Positions 39,004-48,180 of a stretch of DNA of 64,000 nt are shown here, in pieces (position 1 is the stretch's first letter; every line of letters starts with the position of its first letter). Position numbers and translations under genes: made by a program. Origin of the DNA: an uncultured Bacteroidota bacterium (GTDB taxonomy: Bacteria; Bacteroidota; Bacteroidia; Flavobacteriales; Flavobacteriaceae). The notes under the pieces were generated by a model that had not been told where the DNA came from, did not search any database, and saw only the letters and a list, made by a program, of their open reading frames with translations. The stretch lies in the NCBI GenBank assembly GCA_902590705.1, contig CACIXU010000007.1, positions 20,110 through 84,109 on the forward strand. Direction: 5' to 3'.

Positions 39004-41853
39004 CTATTTAGTAAGATACATCTTTCTCCTAGCATATAAATCATAGAACTCGTCTTCCTTAAGGTTATCAATAAATAAGATACTTTCACCGGTACTTTTC
39101 ATTTCAGGCCCTAACTGCTTGTTTACATTTGGAAATTTGTTGAAAGAAAAAACTGGTTGTTTAATAGCATAACCTTTTAATTTAGGTTTAAATTCAAAAT
39201 CACTTACTTTGTTATGCCCTAGCATTACCTTAGTAGCAAAATTTACATAAGGTTCATTATAAGCCTTTGCAATAAAAGGAACAGTTCTAGATGCCCTTGG
39301 GTTGGCTTCAATAACATAAACCTTATCATTTTTAATGGCGTATTGAATATTTATAAGCCCCTTTGTATTTAATGCAAGTGCTATTTTATGTGTGTGGTCT
39401 TTGATTTGTTGCAATATAAACTCTCCCAAGTTAAAAACAGGAAGTGTTGCATTTGAGTCACCAGAATGTATACCACAAGGCTCTATATGTTCCATTATTC
39501 CAATTATGTATACATTTTCTCCATCACATATAGCATCCGCCTCCGCCTCTATAGCACCATCCAAATAGTGGTCTAACAACAATTTATTATTAGGTATTTT
39601 TCGAAGTAGATCAACAACATGAGACTCTAATTCCTCTTTATTTATTACAATTTTCATTCCTTGTCCACCCAAAACGTATGATGGCCTAACTAAAATAGGA
39701 AAATCTAACTCATCAGCTAAATCCAAAGCTTGCTCAGCTGTCTCAGCTACGCCAAACTCAGGATACGGAATATCATTATTCTTAAGAAGTGTTGAGAAAC
39801 TTCCTCTATCTTCAGCTAGATCAAGTGACTTAAAGCTTGTTCCAATTATTTTTATACCATATCTATCAAGCTTTTCTGCTAATTTCAAAGCAGTTTGCCC
39901 ACCAAGTTGAACAATTACTCCTTCAGGTTTTTCAAACCGGATTATATCATAAATATGTTCCCAAAATACAGGTTCAAAATATAGTTTATCAGCAATGTCA
40001 AAATCAGTAGAGACTGTCTCAGGATTACAGTTTATCATTATTGTTTCATAGTCGCATTCTGAGGAGGCTAATACACCGTGAACACAACAATAGTCAAACT
40101 CAATTCCTTGACCAATTCTGTTCGGACCAGAACCCAATACAATCACTTTTTTACGATCACTTACCTTACTTTCGTTTTCACTATATGGTTCACCATCCTT
40201 AATTTTCATTTTTTCTTCAAAAGTAGAATAGTAATATGGCGTAGAAGCAGAAAATTCTGCTGCACAAGTATCAACAAGTTTATAAACCCTTTGTATACCT
40301 AAATGATCTCTTTTATTATAAACATCACTTTCCAAACAGTCTAACATATGGGCTATTTGTCTATCGGCAAATCCTTTCTGTTTTGCTTCAAGAAGCAACG
40401 CCTTGTCGAGACTTTCAATTTTGTATTTGGAAATCTCTTTTTCGAGTTCATAAAGCTCTTGATATTGTTTTAAAAACCACATATCGATCTTAGTTATCTC
40501 ATGAATCCTACTTAAAGGTATTCCCATTTGTATAGCATCATAAATAACAAAAACTCTATCCCAACTTGCGTGGGTAAGTTTTTCGATTACTTGGTCATAG
40601 TCAATATATCCCTTGCCGTCGGCACCAAGTCCATTTCGTTTTATCTCTAGAGATTGAGTTGCCTTGTGAAGTGCCTCTTGGAATGATCTACCAATACCCA
40701 TGACCTCACCAACAGATTTCATCTGTAAACCTAATTTTCGATCTGAACCATCAAATTTATCAAAATTCCATCTGGGAATTTTTACAATTACATAATCAAG
40801 AGTAGGCTCAAACAAAGCTGAAGTAGATTTTGTAATCTGATTTTCCAACTCATCTAATGTATAACCAATTGCAAGTTTTGCTGCAACTTTTGCAATTGGA
40901 TATCCTGTTGCTTTTGATGCTAATGCAGAGGATCGCGAAACTCTAGGATTGATTTCAATGGCAATTATATCTTCTTTTTCGTCTGGACTAACTGCAAACT
41001 GAACATTACAACCACCAGCAAAATCTCCTATACTTCTCATCATCTTAATTGCCATATCACGCATACGTTGAAAAGCAGTGTCCGAAAGTGTCATAGCAGG
41101 AGCAACAGTGATCGAATCTCCAGTATGTATTCCCATTGGATCCATATTTTCTATAGTACAAATGATAACTACATTATCATTTTTATCTCGAAGTAATTCT
41201 AATTCGTATTCCTTCCATCCCAATAAAGCTTTATCAATAAGCACCTCATGTATCGGAGAAGCTTCTAAACCTCTGGTTAATAATTCTTCGAATTCACTTG
41301 CACTATGGACAAAGGAGGCTCCAGTTCCTCCTAAAGTAAACGATGGTCTGATTACCAATGGAAAACCAAATTTCTGGGCGATCTCCTTTCCTTTTAAAAA
41401 AGAAGTTGCTGTTTTAGCAGGAGCAACAGGAATATCAATAGTTTTTAATAACTTTTTAAAACGATCACGATCTTCAGTAATGTTAATAGCTTCGATATCA
41501 ACTCCTATAATTTTTACATTAAAATCATTCCAAATTCCTTTGTCATCGGCTTCTATACAAAGGTTTAATGCTGTTTGTCCCCCCATGGTAGGAAGTACTG
41601 CATCAACTTCGTGCTTTTTTAAGACTTCAATTATAGATTTAGTTGTCAGAGGTCTCAGGTAAATGTGATCTGCCATAGAAGGATCCGTCATTATAGTGGC
41701 TGGGTTTGAATTAATCAAAATAGTTTCTATCCCATCTTCCCTTATAGACCTTAATGCTTGAGTTCCAGAATAATCAAATTCACAGGCTTGACCAATAATA
41801 ATAGGACCTGAACCTATTATTAAAATACTCTTAATCTCTGAATTTTTAGGCAT
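39004..41853 (-). CDS. carB: carbamoyl-phosphate synthase large subunit
   Basis: 949 residues. Two homologous ATP-grasp halves are clear: SILIIGSGPIIIGQACEFDYSG at the front and VIVLGSGPNRIGQGIEFDYC near 565, each followed by PTMGGQTALN or VQLGGQTALK and an ATP-grasp NPRxSR motif (EINPRVSRSSALASKATGYP; EANPRASRTVPF). It makes carbamoyl phosphate for pyrimidines and arginine with CarA, which is not in this window. It is roughly 120 residues shorter than the enterobacterial protein and ends soon after the second carbamate domain, so the C-terminal MGS-like allosteric domain is missing, as is usual in flavobacteria. Confidence 0.96.
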   Translation of the reverse strand: MPKNSEIKSILIIGSGPIIIGQACEFDYSGTQALRSIREDGIETILINSNPATIMTDPSMADHIYLRPLTTKSIIEVLKKHEVDAVLPTMGGQTALNLCIEADDKGIWNDFNVKIIGVDIEAINITEDRDRFKKLLKTIDIPVAPAKTATSFLKGKEIAQKFGFPLVIRPSFTLGGTGASFVHSASEFEELLTRGLEASPIHEVLIDKALLGWKEYELELLRDKNDNVVIICTIENMDPMGIHTGDSITVAPAMTLSDTAFQRMRDMAIKMMRSIGDFAGGCNVQFAVSPDEKEDIIAIEINPRVSRSSALASKATGYPIAKVAAKLAIGYTLDELENQITKSTSALFEPTLDYVIVKIPRWNFDKFDGSDRKLGLQMKSVGEVMGIGRSFQEALHKATQSLEIKRNGLGADGKGYIDYDQVIEKLTHASWDRVFVIYDAIQMGIPLSRIHEITKIDMWFLKQYQELYELEKEISKYKIESLDKALLLEAKQKGFADRQIAHMLDCLESDVYNKRDHLGIQRVYKLVDTCAAEFSASTPYYYSTFEEKMKIKDGEPYSENESKVSDRKKVIVLGSGPNRIGQGIEFDYCCVHGVLASSECDYETIMINCNPETVSTDFDIADKLYFEPVFWEHIYDIIRFEKPEGVIVQLGGQTALKLAEKLDRYGIKIIGTSFKSLDLAEDRGSFSTLLKNNDIPYPEFGVAETAEQALDLADELDFPILVRPSYVLGGQGMKIVINKEELESHVVDLLRKIPNNKLLLDHYLDGAIEAEADAICDGENVYIIGIMEHIEPCGIHSGDSNATLPVFNLGEFILQQIKDHTHKIALALNTKGLINIQYAIKNDKVYVIEANPRASRTVPFIAKAYNEPYVNFATKVMLGHNKVSDFEFKPKLKGYAIKQPVFSFNKFPNVNKQLGPEMKSTGESILFIDNLKEDEFYDLYARRKMYLTK

Positions 41854-41881
41854 GAATTGTAATTTTAAAATTTTATTAATA

Positions 41882-41919
41882 TAAAAAAAAAGGTGTTATT
41901 CTTGAAAGAATAACACCTT
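41882..41919 (-). terminator. rho-independent terminator of rpmH
   Basis: A perfect 12-pair stem (AAGGTGTTATTC at 41890-41901, GAATAACACCTT at 41908-41919) with a 6-base loop, followed on the minus strand by a run of eight or more T. It sits 20 bases after the rpmH stop and separates rpmH from carB. Confidence 0.92.
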
Positions 41920-41939
41920 GAAATATTGATTTTTTATTA

Positions 41940-42098
41940 TCATTTTTTGTGACGAGGTTCAGATGAAACAGAAACCTTTTTCCTGCCCTTCGCCCTTCGG
42001 TTTGCTAGGACTTTTCTACCATTGGCGCTAGCCATTCTTTCACGAAAGCCATGTTTATTTCTTCTTCTTCTTTTAGATGGTTGAAAGGTTCTTTTCAT
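41940..42098 (-). CDS. rpmH: 50S ribosomal protein bL34
   Basis: 52 residues, very basic: [18 protein letters not shown], then [20 protein letters not shown] is the bL34 signature, and the tail ends SSEPRHKK. The gene has its own promoter upstream and terminator downstream. It is not linked to rnpA or dnaA here; its neighbours are carB and a divergent TPR-like gene. Confidence 0.97.
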   Translation of the reverse strand: MKRTFQPSKRRRRNKHGFRERMASANGRKVLANRRAKGRKKVSVSSEPRHKK

Positions 42099-42128
42099 TG
42101 CTAACAGTTAAGTTATCTATAAACGCGC

Positions 42129-42159
42129 CAAATATACAATATCTTTTTTCTATTGCAAA
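42129..42159 (-). promoter_or_regulatory. Bacteroidota promoter of rpmH
   Basis: On the minus strand, TTTG (42156-42159), 19 bases, TATATTTG (42129-42136): a complete consensus match. Expected transcription start is near 42122, giving a leader of about 25 bases before the rpmH ATG. Confidence 0.75.
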
Positions 42160-42202
42160 CGGTTTTAAATGGATTCTTATTAACTTTAAAGAAATAAAAA
42201 AT

Positions 42203-42718
42203 ATGTTCCCAAAAATTATTAAATTATTACTTGCAACAGCTTCACTGGGTTATGCCGGTTATCAGTTTTACGAAAACTATATTGGTAATGGAATTTTTTT
42301 ATCACTTTTATCTGCAGTTTTTATTTTACTTTATTTTAAAAACGAAATAATATTTCTTGCTTTCCTAAGGCTAAGAAAACAGGATTTTAATGGTACTGAA
42401 AAGTGGTTGAGTAAAATTAAAAACCCAAATCAATCCTTAGTACGAAAACAACAAGGATATTTTTATTACTTACAAGGAATTATTCAATCTCAAAATAATC
42501 TAACCATTGCAGAGAAATATTTCAAAAAAGCAATTCAATTAGGGCTTTCTATGAATCATGACTTAGCAATGGCTAAAATGAGTTTAGCAGGAATATTAAT
42601 GCAGAAAAGAAGAAAAAGAGAGGCTACAATACTGCTTTCAGAGGCTAAAAAGTTGGACAAACACAACATGTTAACTGAGCAGATGAGAATGATGCAACAG
42701 CAAATGAAAAAAATTTAA
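42203..42718 (+). CDS. membrane-anchored TPR-like protein
   Basis: 171 residues from ATG 42203 (MFPKIIKLLLATASLGYAG); the frame extends back to 42077 but that would run antisense over the rpmH start. Two hydrophobic segments (about 5-22 and 30-48), then a cytoplasmic or periplasmic part with at least two TPR-like helix pairs: GYFYYLQGIIQSQNNLTIAEKYFKKAIQLG-type and AMAKMSLAGILMQKRRKREATILLSEAKKL-type stretches. The tail is Met/Gln-rich. Similar proteins occur in other flavobacteria without a known role; protein-protein contact is likely. It overlaps the convergent transglycosylase by 4 bases. Confidence 0.75.
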   Translation: MFPKIIKLLLATASLGYAGYQFYENYIGNGIFLSLLSAVFILLYFKNEIIFLAFLRLRKQDFNGTEKWLSKIKNPNQSLVRKQQGYFYYLQGIIQSQNNLTIAEKYFKKAIQLGLSMNHDLAMAKMSLAGILMQKRRKREATILLSEAKKLDKHNMLTEQMRMMQQQMKKI

Positions 42719-43626
42719 TAATATCCCTCTTCTGGAATTGCGATCTCATAATATTTCCTCGATTTATTATTTAAATGATTTTGGATCAACCAAGGATTAT
42801 GGATTTTTAATAATTTGTAGTTAACACCCATTTTTTTTGCAAAGCTGGCTAAATTATTTATTGGAGTATCAATCCCATGAAGTCTTACAGGAATATATTG
42901 ATATAAATCCTTCTGCTCAAATACGTAACCGTATTTGATCGGATTTTCAATAATTTCTTTTACTGCAAATATCCTAAATAAATATCTGGAAGTCTCTTGG
43001 CCCAAAAATAAATCAAAATAGTTACTAGCTTTTTGAGTGGTTAGGTTTCTTTGAATTCCATTTATGCCTCGATTATACGCGGCAGCAGCCAAAGCCCACG
43101 AACCAAACTTTTCCTTTGCTCTCTTTAGGTATTTTGCTGCAACCTTGGTTGAAAACTCAAGATGGTATCGCTCATCTACATTACTATTAATTTCCAGTCC
43201 GTAATCTCTTCCTGTAGTTTTCATTATCTGCCAAAAACCTTTTGCACCAGCTGGAGATCTAACATTTTCAAGACCACTTTCAATTACTGCTAAATATTTA
43301 AAATCAATTGGTACACCCTCTTCCTTTAGAACTCGTTCAATTATTGGAAAAAATTTATTGCTTCGCTTGAGTAAAAGCATCATATTAGACTGCCAATAGG
43401 TATTTACTAAAAGTTCTCGATCCAATCTTTCTCTCAAATCAGGAGATTTAACGTCAAATGACTCCCCTGCAAAACGGAGAGTATCTGGAAGGTGAAGTGC
43501 ATAAACTTTATGGGTTGAATTTTCTCCATAATTAACAAATGCCGAAAATAAATCTGATTTGAAAACAAAGCCCGAGGTTAAAACAGCTAATAATAAATTT
43601 ATCAATAAAATATTTTTAAAATCCAA
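42715..43626 (-). CDS. lytic murein transglycosylase (SLT/MltD-like)
   Basis: 303 residues with an N-terminal membrane or signal segment (ILLINLLLAVLTSGFVF). The SLT lysozyme-like domain spans about 90-225: catalytic E116 in YLAVIESGLEN, then SPAGAKGFWQIMKTTGRDYGL, and AAAAYNRGINGIQRNL. A short C-terminal segment with ASFAKKMGVNYKLLKIHNPWL resembles one LysM-like module. It cleaves peptidoglycan glycan strands with formation of 1,6-anhydro ends. It lies 49 bases before the alpha/beta hydrolase gene on the same strand. Confidence 0.9.
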   Translation of the reverse strand: MDFKNILLINLLLAVLTSGFVFKSDLFSAFVNYGENSTHKVYALHLPDTLRFAGESFDVKSPDLRERLDRELLVNTYWQSNMMLLLKRSNKFFPIIERVLKEEGVPIDFKYLAVIESGLENVRSPAGAKGFWQIMKTTGRDYGLEINSNVDERYHLEFSTKVAAKYLKRAKEKFGSWALAAAAYNRGINGIQRNLTTQKASNYFDLFLGQETSRYLFRIFAVKEIIENPIKYGYVFEQKDLYQYIPVRLHGIDTPINNLASFAKKMGVNYKLLKIHNPWLIQNHLNNKSRKYYEIAIPEEGYY

Positions 43627-43675
43627 GGTTAAAAATTTTTCGATTTTTGAGCTAAACTATAAAATTGTAAGCATT

Positions 43676-44323
43676 TCATTGAATTATATTAGGAAGGTTT
43701 TTGTTAAACCAATTGTATTGGGTTAAAATAATTGCATGATCACCTGGTATTTCTATACATGGGGGAATAATATTCTTTATTGGAAATACAGTATCACTTT
43801 TTCCATGAATATGAATTACATCTTTATTAGCCACTGTCTTTTTCCACTTTACAATTACATCAATAGCCCAACTAAGATAATCGGGGTCTCGCTCTGATAA
43901 ATACCTGTCATATAATTCAAATCTTTTTTTTAAACTATTTCCTAAAACGAAGATTGACAAACTTTCAATATTTTTAATCCATTTTGTAGGAAGTAATCTA
44001 TGTGCATTAGTAATTTGAGCTAATTTCATATGAGAAGGAAGTTCCTTATCACTTTTTACACTTGATATAATAATTAATTTTTCATAATCTAAAAAACTAG
44101 CCATTTCTTGAACCAAAATACCACCCATGGAAACACCGATTAAAATTGGCCTTGGATGCTTGATTCTTTTACACATCCTTTTGGCATAATTTTGAATTGA
44201 CTCTTCTTTATAAGGAGTAATCCATGAAAGACGAAAAACTTGAAAGTTATCAGGAAACATTAGAAATTCAAAAATTCGAGGGCTAGCAGCCATTCCTGGC
44301 ATAAGATAAATTGATTTTAACAT
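43676..44323 (-). CDS. alpha/beta hydrolase
   Basis: 215 residues, no signal peptide. The nucleophile elbow GVSMGG puts Ser at 65; IHGKSDTVFPIKNIIPP contains the likely acid, and GDHAIILTQ near 195 the catalytic His. The lid is short. The substrate cannot be told; similar proteins are listed as plain alpha/beta hydrolases in flavobacteria. It is upstream of the transglycosylase on the same strand. Confidence 0.85.
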   Translation of the reverse strand: MLKSIYLMPGMAASPRIFEFLMFPDNFQVFRLSWITPYKEESIQNYAKRMCKRIKHPRPILIGVSMGGILVQEMASFLDYEKLIIISSVKSDKELPSHMKLAQITNAHRLLPTKWIKNIESLSIFVLGNSLKKRFELYDRYLSERDPDYLSWAIDVIVKWKKTVANKDVIHIHGKSDTVFPIKNIIPPCIEIPGDHAIILTQYNWFNKNLPNIIQ

Positions 44324-44341
44324 AAAAATTTTCTATTAAGT

Positions 44342-44373
44342 ATTGTCAATTACTTAAAAAAATCATAATTTTG
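44342..44373 (+). promoter_or_regulatory. candidate Bacteroidota promoter of the GNAT gene
   Basis: ATTG (44342-44345), 20 bases, TAATTTTG (44366-44373): full -7 match and TTG at -33. It is 70 bases upstream of the ATG at 44444, which leaves a leader of about 60 bases with no structure that I recognise. Confidence 0.5.
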
Positions 44374-44443
44374 GTGTCCCCTTTTCATTAAACTGAAATG
44401 AATATTACAAAAATATTAATTAAATCAGATTAATAATTTCACA

Positions 44444-44737
44444 ATGCATCGAATTGAACTACGAAACAATGAATTCCTAAGACAATTTGAAACTCTTATT
44501 AATGGATCTCTGGCTAGGATCGAATATGCTGAGCAAGAAAGAAAAATCTTCCTTACTAAATTAGTTATTCCGGTTGAGTTAAATGATACTGAATTTGAAG
44601 AAAATTTTATAAAAAGCGTATTAGAGTTTATTTCAGAAAAAAATTTAAGAGTAGTTCCAACTTCGCCAAAAATTGCTGGGTTTGTAAGAAAAAATAAGTC
44701 TTATAAATCTTTATTACCCGTGGGGATTAAGCTTTAG
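44444..44737 (+). CDS. small GNAT-type N-acetyltransferase
   Basis: 97 residues, one compact domain. ARIEYAEQERKIFLTKLVIP and the ending EKNLRVVPTSPKIAGFVRKN fit the short COG2388 (NATD1-like) acetyltransferases, whose members are 90-100 residues long and bind acetyl-CoA. The acceptor substrate is unknown. Its stop is 16 bases from the convergent mtaB stop. Confidence 0.8.
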   Translation: MHRIELRNNEFLRQFETLINGSLARIEYAEQERKIFLTKLVIPVELNDTEFEENFIKSVLEFISEKNLRVVPTSPKIAGFVRKNKSYKSLLPVGIKL

Positions 44738-44753
44738 AATTATTCATTTTAAC

Positions 44754-46088
44754 TTAAAATCTTAAAAATCCCTCTTCGTCAATTTTGACTAATTCTACTT
44801 CATGAATAGTATTTGCTAATTTAGGATTCCAAGGAGTCCTTACCTTAAGGTAGTTTTCACTCAAACCAATAGCATAACCTTTTTTATTATTCTGTTCAAA
44901 TAGCACTTTGACTTTTTTACCCAATTGTTTTTCATAGAAAGATCGACGCTTTTTAACAGATAGCCCTCTTAACATTCTACTTCTTTTTAACCTTGATTCT
45001 TTTGGAATGATATCTAGCATTTTTTCTGCTTCAGTATTAGGCCTTTCAGAATAAGAAAAAACATGAAGATATGAAATATCCAAATCGGCTATAAATTTAT
45101 AAGTCTCCAGGAAATCATCATCTGATTCTCCTGGAAACCCAACAATTACATCTGCGCCAATACAAGCATCAGGCATAAGAGTCTTTATTTTAATAATACG
45201 ATCTTTGTAGAGATCACTTAAATATCTCCTTTTCATTTTTTTTAATATTTCATTATTACCGCTTTGTAAAGGAATATGAAAATGAGGAACAAAAGCTCGG
45301 CTTCTAGCTACAAAATCAATGATTTTATCCGATAATAAATTAGGTTCGATTGATGAAATTCTTATTCGTTTAAGCGCCTCAATTTCATCTAATGAATTTA
45401 TTAAATCTAAAAAAGTGTGTTGATGCTTTTTATTTCCAAGCTCTCCTTTTCCAAAGTCCCCGATATTGACCCCTGTGAGGACAATTTCTTTAATCCCTTT
45501 TGAAGTAATTTTAATTGCCTGTTTAATAATATTTTGTAAACTATCACTTCTAGAAATTCCGCGAGCTTTTGGAATTGTGCAATAGGTACATTTATAGTCA
45601 CATCCATCTTGAACTTTTAAAAATGCACGCGTTCTATCGTCTAGAGAAAAAGAACTCTCATAAATGTTAGCATCTGAAATTTCACATGAATGAATTACAC
45701 CTTGTGTTTTTTTTGTCAAATCTCCAAGATAATCGATAAGCTTGAATTTCTCTGAGGCACCAAGCACAAGATCAACTCCGTCAATTGATATAAGTGATTC
45801 TGGTTGCAACTGAGCGTAGCACCCTATTGCTGCAATAAAAGCATCAGGGTTAAGATGAAGTGCTTTTTTAACAACACCTTTAAACTTCATGTCTGCATTT
45901 TCAGTTACCGAACATGTATTAATTATATAAACTTCAGCGGGGGAATCGAAACTAACTCGGTTAAACTTGTCTGAATGAAAATCCCTTGCAATTGTAGCTG
46001 TCTCAGAAAAATTTAGCTTACACCCCAATGTGTAAAAAGCAACTCTTGGTTTTAAATCTATTTCACCTTTATTGCTGATTTTGATCAT
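44754..46088 (-). CDS. mtaB: tRNA-t6A37 methylthiotransferase MtaB
   Basis: 444 residues. UPF0004 domain with three Cys (TLGCKLNFSE, INTCSVTENAD, AIGCYAQLQPE) that hold one 4Fe-4S cluster, then the radical SAM motif CDYKCTYCTIP near 155, IREIVLTGVNIG-type KEIVLTGVNIGDFG, HIPLQSGNNEILKKMKRRY, and a C-terminal TRAM-like segment. It adds a methylthio group to t6A37 in tRNAs reading ANN codons. The ORGS-like order and TLGCKLN start favour MtaB over MiaB or RimO. Confidence 0.94.
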   Translation of the reverse strand: MIKISNKGEIDLKPRVAFYTLGCKLNFSETATIARDFHSDKFNRVSFDSPAEVYIINTCSVTENADMKFKGVVKKALHLNPDAFIAAIGCYAQLQPESLISIDGVDLVLGASEKFKLIDYLGDLTKKTQGVIHSCEISDANIYESSFSLDDRTRAFLKVQDGCDYKCTYCTIPKARGISRSDSLQNIIKQAIKITSKGIKEIVLTGVNIGDFGKGELGNKKHQHTFLDLINSLDEIEALKRIRISSIEPNLLSDKIIDFVARSRAFVPHFHIPLQSGNNEILKKMKRRYLSDLYKDRIIKIKTLMPDACIGADVIVGFPGESDDDFLETYKFIADLDISYLHVFSYSERPNTEAEKMLDIIPKESRLKRSRMLRGLSVKKRRSFYEKQLGKKVKVLFEQNNKKGYAIGLSENYLKVRTPWNPKLANTIHEVELVKIDEEGFLRF

Positions 46089-46122
46089 TAATATTTTTGA
46101 TTAAAAATGTTGTATTTTGTAT

Positions 46123-46153
46123 CAAAGATACAACCTTTATTAATGCATTTCAA
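46123..46153 (-). promoter_or_regulatory. candidate Bacteroidota promoter of mtaB
   Basis: On the minus strand, TTG (46151-46153), 20 bases, TATCTTTG (46123-46130). An inverted repeat GTTGTAT/ATACAAC (46109-46115 and 46128-46134) overlaps it. It would give an mtaB leader of about 28 bases and lies across the start of the divergent lipoprotein gene. Confidence 0.5.
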
Positions 46154-47774
46154 TCACCAAAAAAAGCATTTTATATTCGTAATTTTTACTTTTGTATTAA
46201 TACTTTTTTGTCTCTTTCAATGCACTAGCACTAAAAAGAAAAAAATCGGCCAAGTTTTCAGATATAACGAATTTGGAAACATTAACTCATTAGATCCTGC
46301 CTTCGCTAGAAACCTTCCAAATGTCTGGGCTACAACTCAGATTTTTAATGGCCTAGTTCAGTTAGACGACTCTTTGAATATTGCTCCTGACATCGCAAAG
46401 CAATGGTCTGTTTCGGCTGATGGGTTGAATTATAAGTTTAATCTTAGAGACGATGTTTATTTTCATGAATCCACTGCTTTTGGGGATGATCAAACTCGAA
46501 AAGTTGTTGCAGATGACTTTGTCTATAGTCTTAATAGACTTAGAGATCCAAAAGTTGCTTCTCCTGGTGGATGGGTTTTACAAAATGTAGACAAAATCGA
46601 AGCTATTAATGAATATGAGCTTAATATAAAATTAAAAAAGCAATTCCCTGGTTTTTTAGGTTTACTAACTATGCGTTATTGCTCTGTAGTCCCATGGGAA
46701 GTAATTAAAAAAATAAATGAAAACTTCAGAAACCGACCGATAGGTACTGGTCCATTTTATTTTAAAAAATGGGAGGAGGATGTCAAGCTAGTTTTAAGAA
46801 AAAATCCTATTTATTTTGAAAAAGATAATATGGGTATTTCTCTTCCTTATTTAGAGTCTGTTGCAATATCATTTATTCCAGAAATACAAAGCGAATTTAT
46901 GCTGTTCCTTCAGGGTAAATTAGATATGCTAAACTCACTAGACAGCTCATATAAAGATGAATTACTCACATCATATGGGGAGTTAAGGGAAAACTATAAG
47001 ACAAAAATTAATATGCAAAAAGGACCTTATTTAAATACTGAATACATTGGTTTTTACCTTGATACAAAGTCTGAGGCTATACGTTCAACACTAATAAGGA
47101 AGGCAATAAATTTGGGTTTTGATCGTAAAAAAATGATAACCTACTTAAGAAATAATATTGGTTTCGTAGGAAATCGTGGATTAATTCCTAAGGGGCTGCC
47201 CGGACATGGAGCTAATACTTCAATTAAGTATGATCCCATCAAAGCAACTAATTTGGTTAATGATTTTGTAAAAAAGTATGGATATATTCCACAAATCACG
47301 CTTGCTACAGATCCTAATTATTTGGATATCTGCGAATATTTGCAAAGAGCACTTGAAAAAATCGGTCTAAAAATTAAGGTTGATGTAATGACTCCAGCAG
47401 TATTAAAACAGGCTCGCTCTACTGGTAAACTAGAAATGTTTAGAGCAAGCTGGATTGCTGACTATCCGGATGCAGAGAATTACCTGTCTTTATTTTACTC
47501 AAAAAATTTTAGCCCTAACGGACCAAACTATACCCACTATCAAAATAAAGAATTTGATAAACTTTACAAGAAAAGTTTTGAGATTAGTGATCCTCAACTA
47601 ATTGAAAAGAATTATAAAAAAATGGACAGCATTGCAATGAATGAATATCCTATTGTACCTCTTTATTATGATCAGGTAATCCGCTTTGTCCAAAAGGGGA
47701 TAACTGGGTTAACTATTAATCCAGTTAATGTATTAAAACTCAAAAAAGTCAAAAAAGAATTACACGATAATTAA
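46143..47774 (+). CDS. oligopeptide-type ABC transporter substrate-binding lipoprotein
   Basis: 543 residues from ATG 46143, chosen because the frame's earlier start at 46107 overlaps the regulatory region. A hydrophobic leader ends in LFQCTS, a lipobox-like Cys. The SBP_bac_5 fold is complete: SLDPAFARNLPNVWATTQIFNGL, KQWSVSADGLNYKFNLRDDVYFH, and later ISFIPEIQSEFMLFLQGKLD and SWIADYPDAENYLSLFYS. Such proteins bind peptides or related ligands for an ABC importer. No permease or ATPase gene accompanies it here, so its partner must be elsewhere or it works alone. Confidence 0.9.
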   Translation: MHFNHQKKHFIFVIFTFVLILFCLFQCTSTKKKKIGQVFRYNEFGNINSLDPAFARNLPNVWATTQIFNGLVQLDDSLNIAPDIAKQWSVSADGLNYKFNLRDDVYFHESTAFGDDQTRKVVADDFVYSLNRLRDPKVASPGGWVLQNVDKIEAINEYELNIKLKKQFPGFLGLLTMRYCSVVPWEVIKKINENFRNRPIGTGPFYFKKWEEDVKLVLRKNPIYFEKDNMGISLPYLESVAISFIPEIQSEFMLFLQGKLDMLNSLDSSYKDELLTSYGELRENYKTKINMQKGPYLNTEYIGFYLDTKSEAIRSTLIRKAINLGFDRKKMITYLRNNIGFVGNRGLIPKGLPGHGANTSIKYDPIKATNLVNDFVKKYGYIPQITLATDPNYLDICEYLQRALEKIGLKIKVDVMTPAVLKQARSTGKLEMFRASWIADYPDAENYLSLFYSKNFSPNGPNYTHYQNKEFDKLYKKSFEISDPQLIEKNYKKMDSIAMNEYPIVPLYYDQVIRFVQKGITGLTINPVNVLKLKKVKKELHDN

Positions 47775-47822
47775 ATTTAGATAGGGCAAAATCAATATAT
47801 AAGTTGATAAAAAATATTTAAT

Positions 47823-48074
47823 TTACTTTTTAAACTTTGAATATTTATTTTTGAATTTGTCAATTCTACCAGCAGTATCAACTAATTTTGACTTTCCTGT
47901 ATAATATGGATGGGAAGTGCGAGAAATTTCTAACTTTATTAAAGGGTACTCTACACCCTCGTGGTTAATAGTCTCTTTGCTATCAGCAGTCGATTTAGTG
48001 ATAAATATATCGTCATTAGACATATCTTTGAAAGCAACTAATCTGTAATTATCAGGATGAATACCAGTTTTCAT
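47823..48074 (-). CDS. rpmE2: 50S ribosomal protein bL31, type B (zinc-free)
   Basis: 83 residues from the ATG at 48074 ([15 protein letters not shown]); an ATG at 48083 would add three residues. [26 protein letters not shown] is the bL31 signature. There is no Cys at all, so this is the type B (C-) form that does not need zinc, the standard form in flavobacteria. Confidence 0.95.
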   Translation of the reverse strand: MKTGIHPDNYRLVAFKDMSNDDIFITKSTADSKETINHEGVEYPLIKLEISRTSHPYYTGKSKLVDTAGRIDKFKNKYSKFKK

Positions 48075-48097
48075 AAGTGTCATTAATTAAAAACACG

Positions 48098-48105
48098 CAA
48101 ATTTA
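48098..48105 (-). promoter_or_regulatory. candidate -7 element of rpmE2
   Basis: TAAATTTG on the minus strand, a perfect TAnnTTTG. Transcription would start near 48091, about 17 bases before the ATG at 48074. No TTTG is found at -33. Confidence 0.4.
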
Positions 48106-48180
48106 ATGGTTTTTTTAAATATTTTAGCGTCTAAATATATTTATTAAACAAATTCAAACTCTAAATAACCCAAATTTTTA

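Noticed and set aside
41078..41662. A 194-codon plus-strand frame antisense to carB
   Set aside because: It lies wholly within conserved carB codons and its translation has no recognisable domain.
42077..42202. ATG at 42077 as start of the TPR-like gene
   Set aside because: It would run antisense through the rpmH start and promoter; the ATG at 42203 leads straight into a membrane segment.
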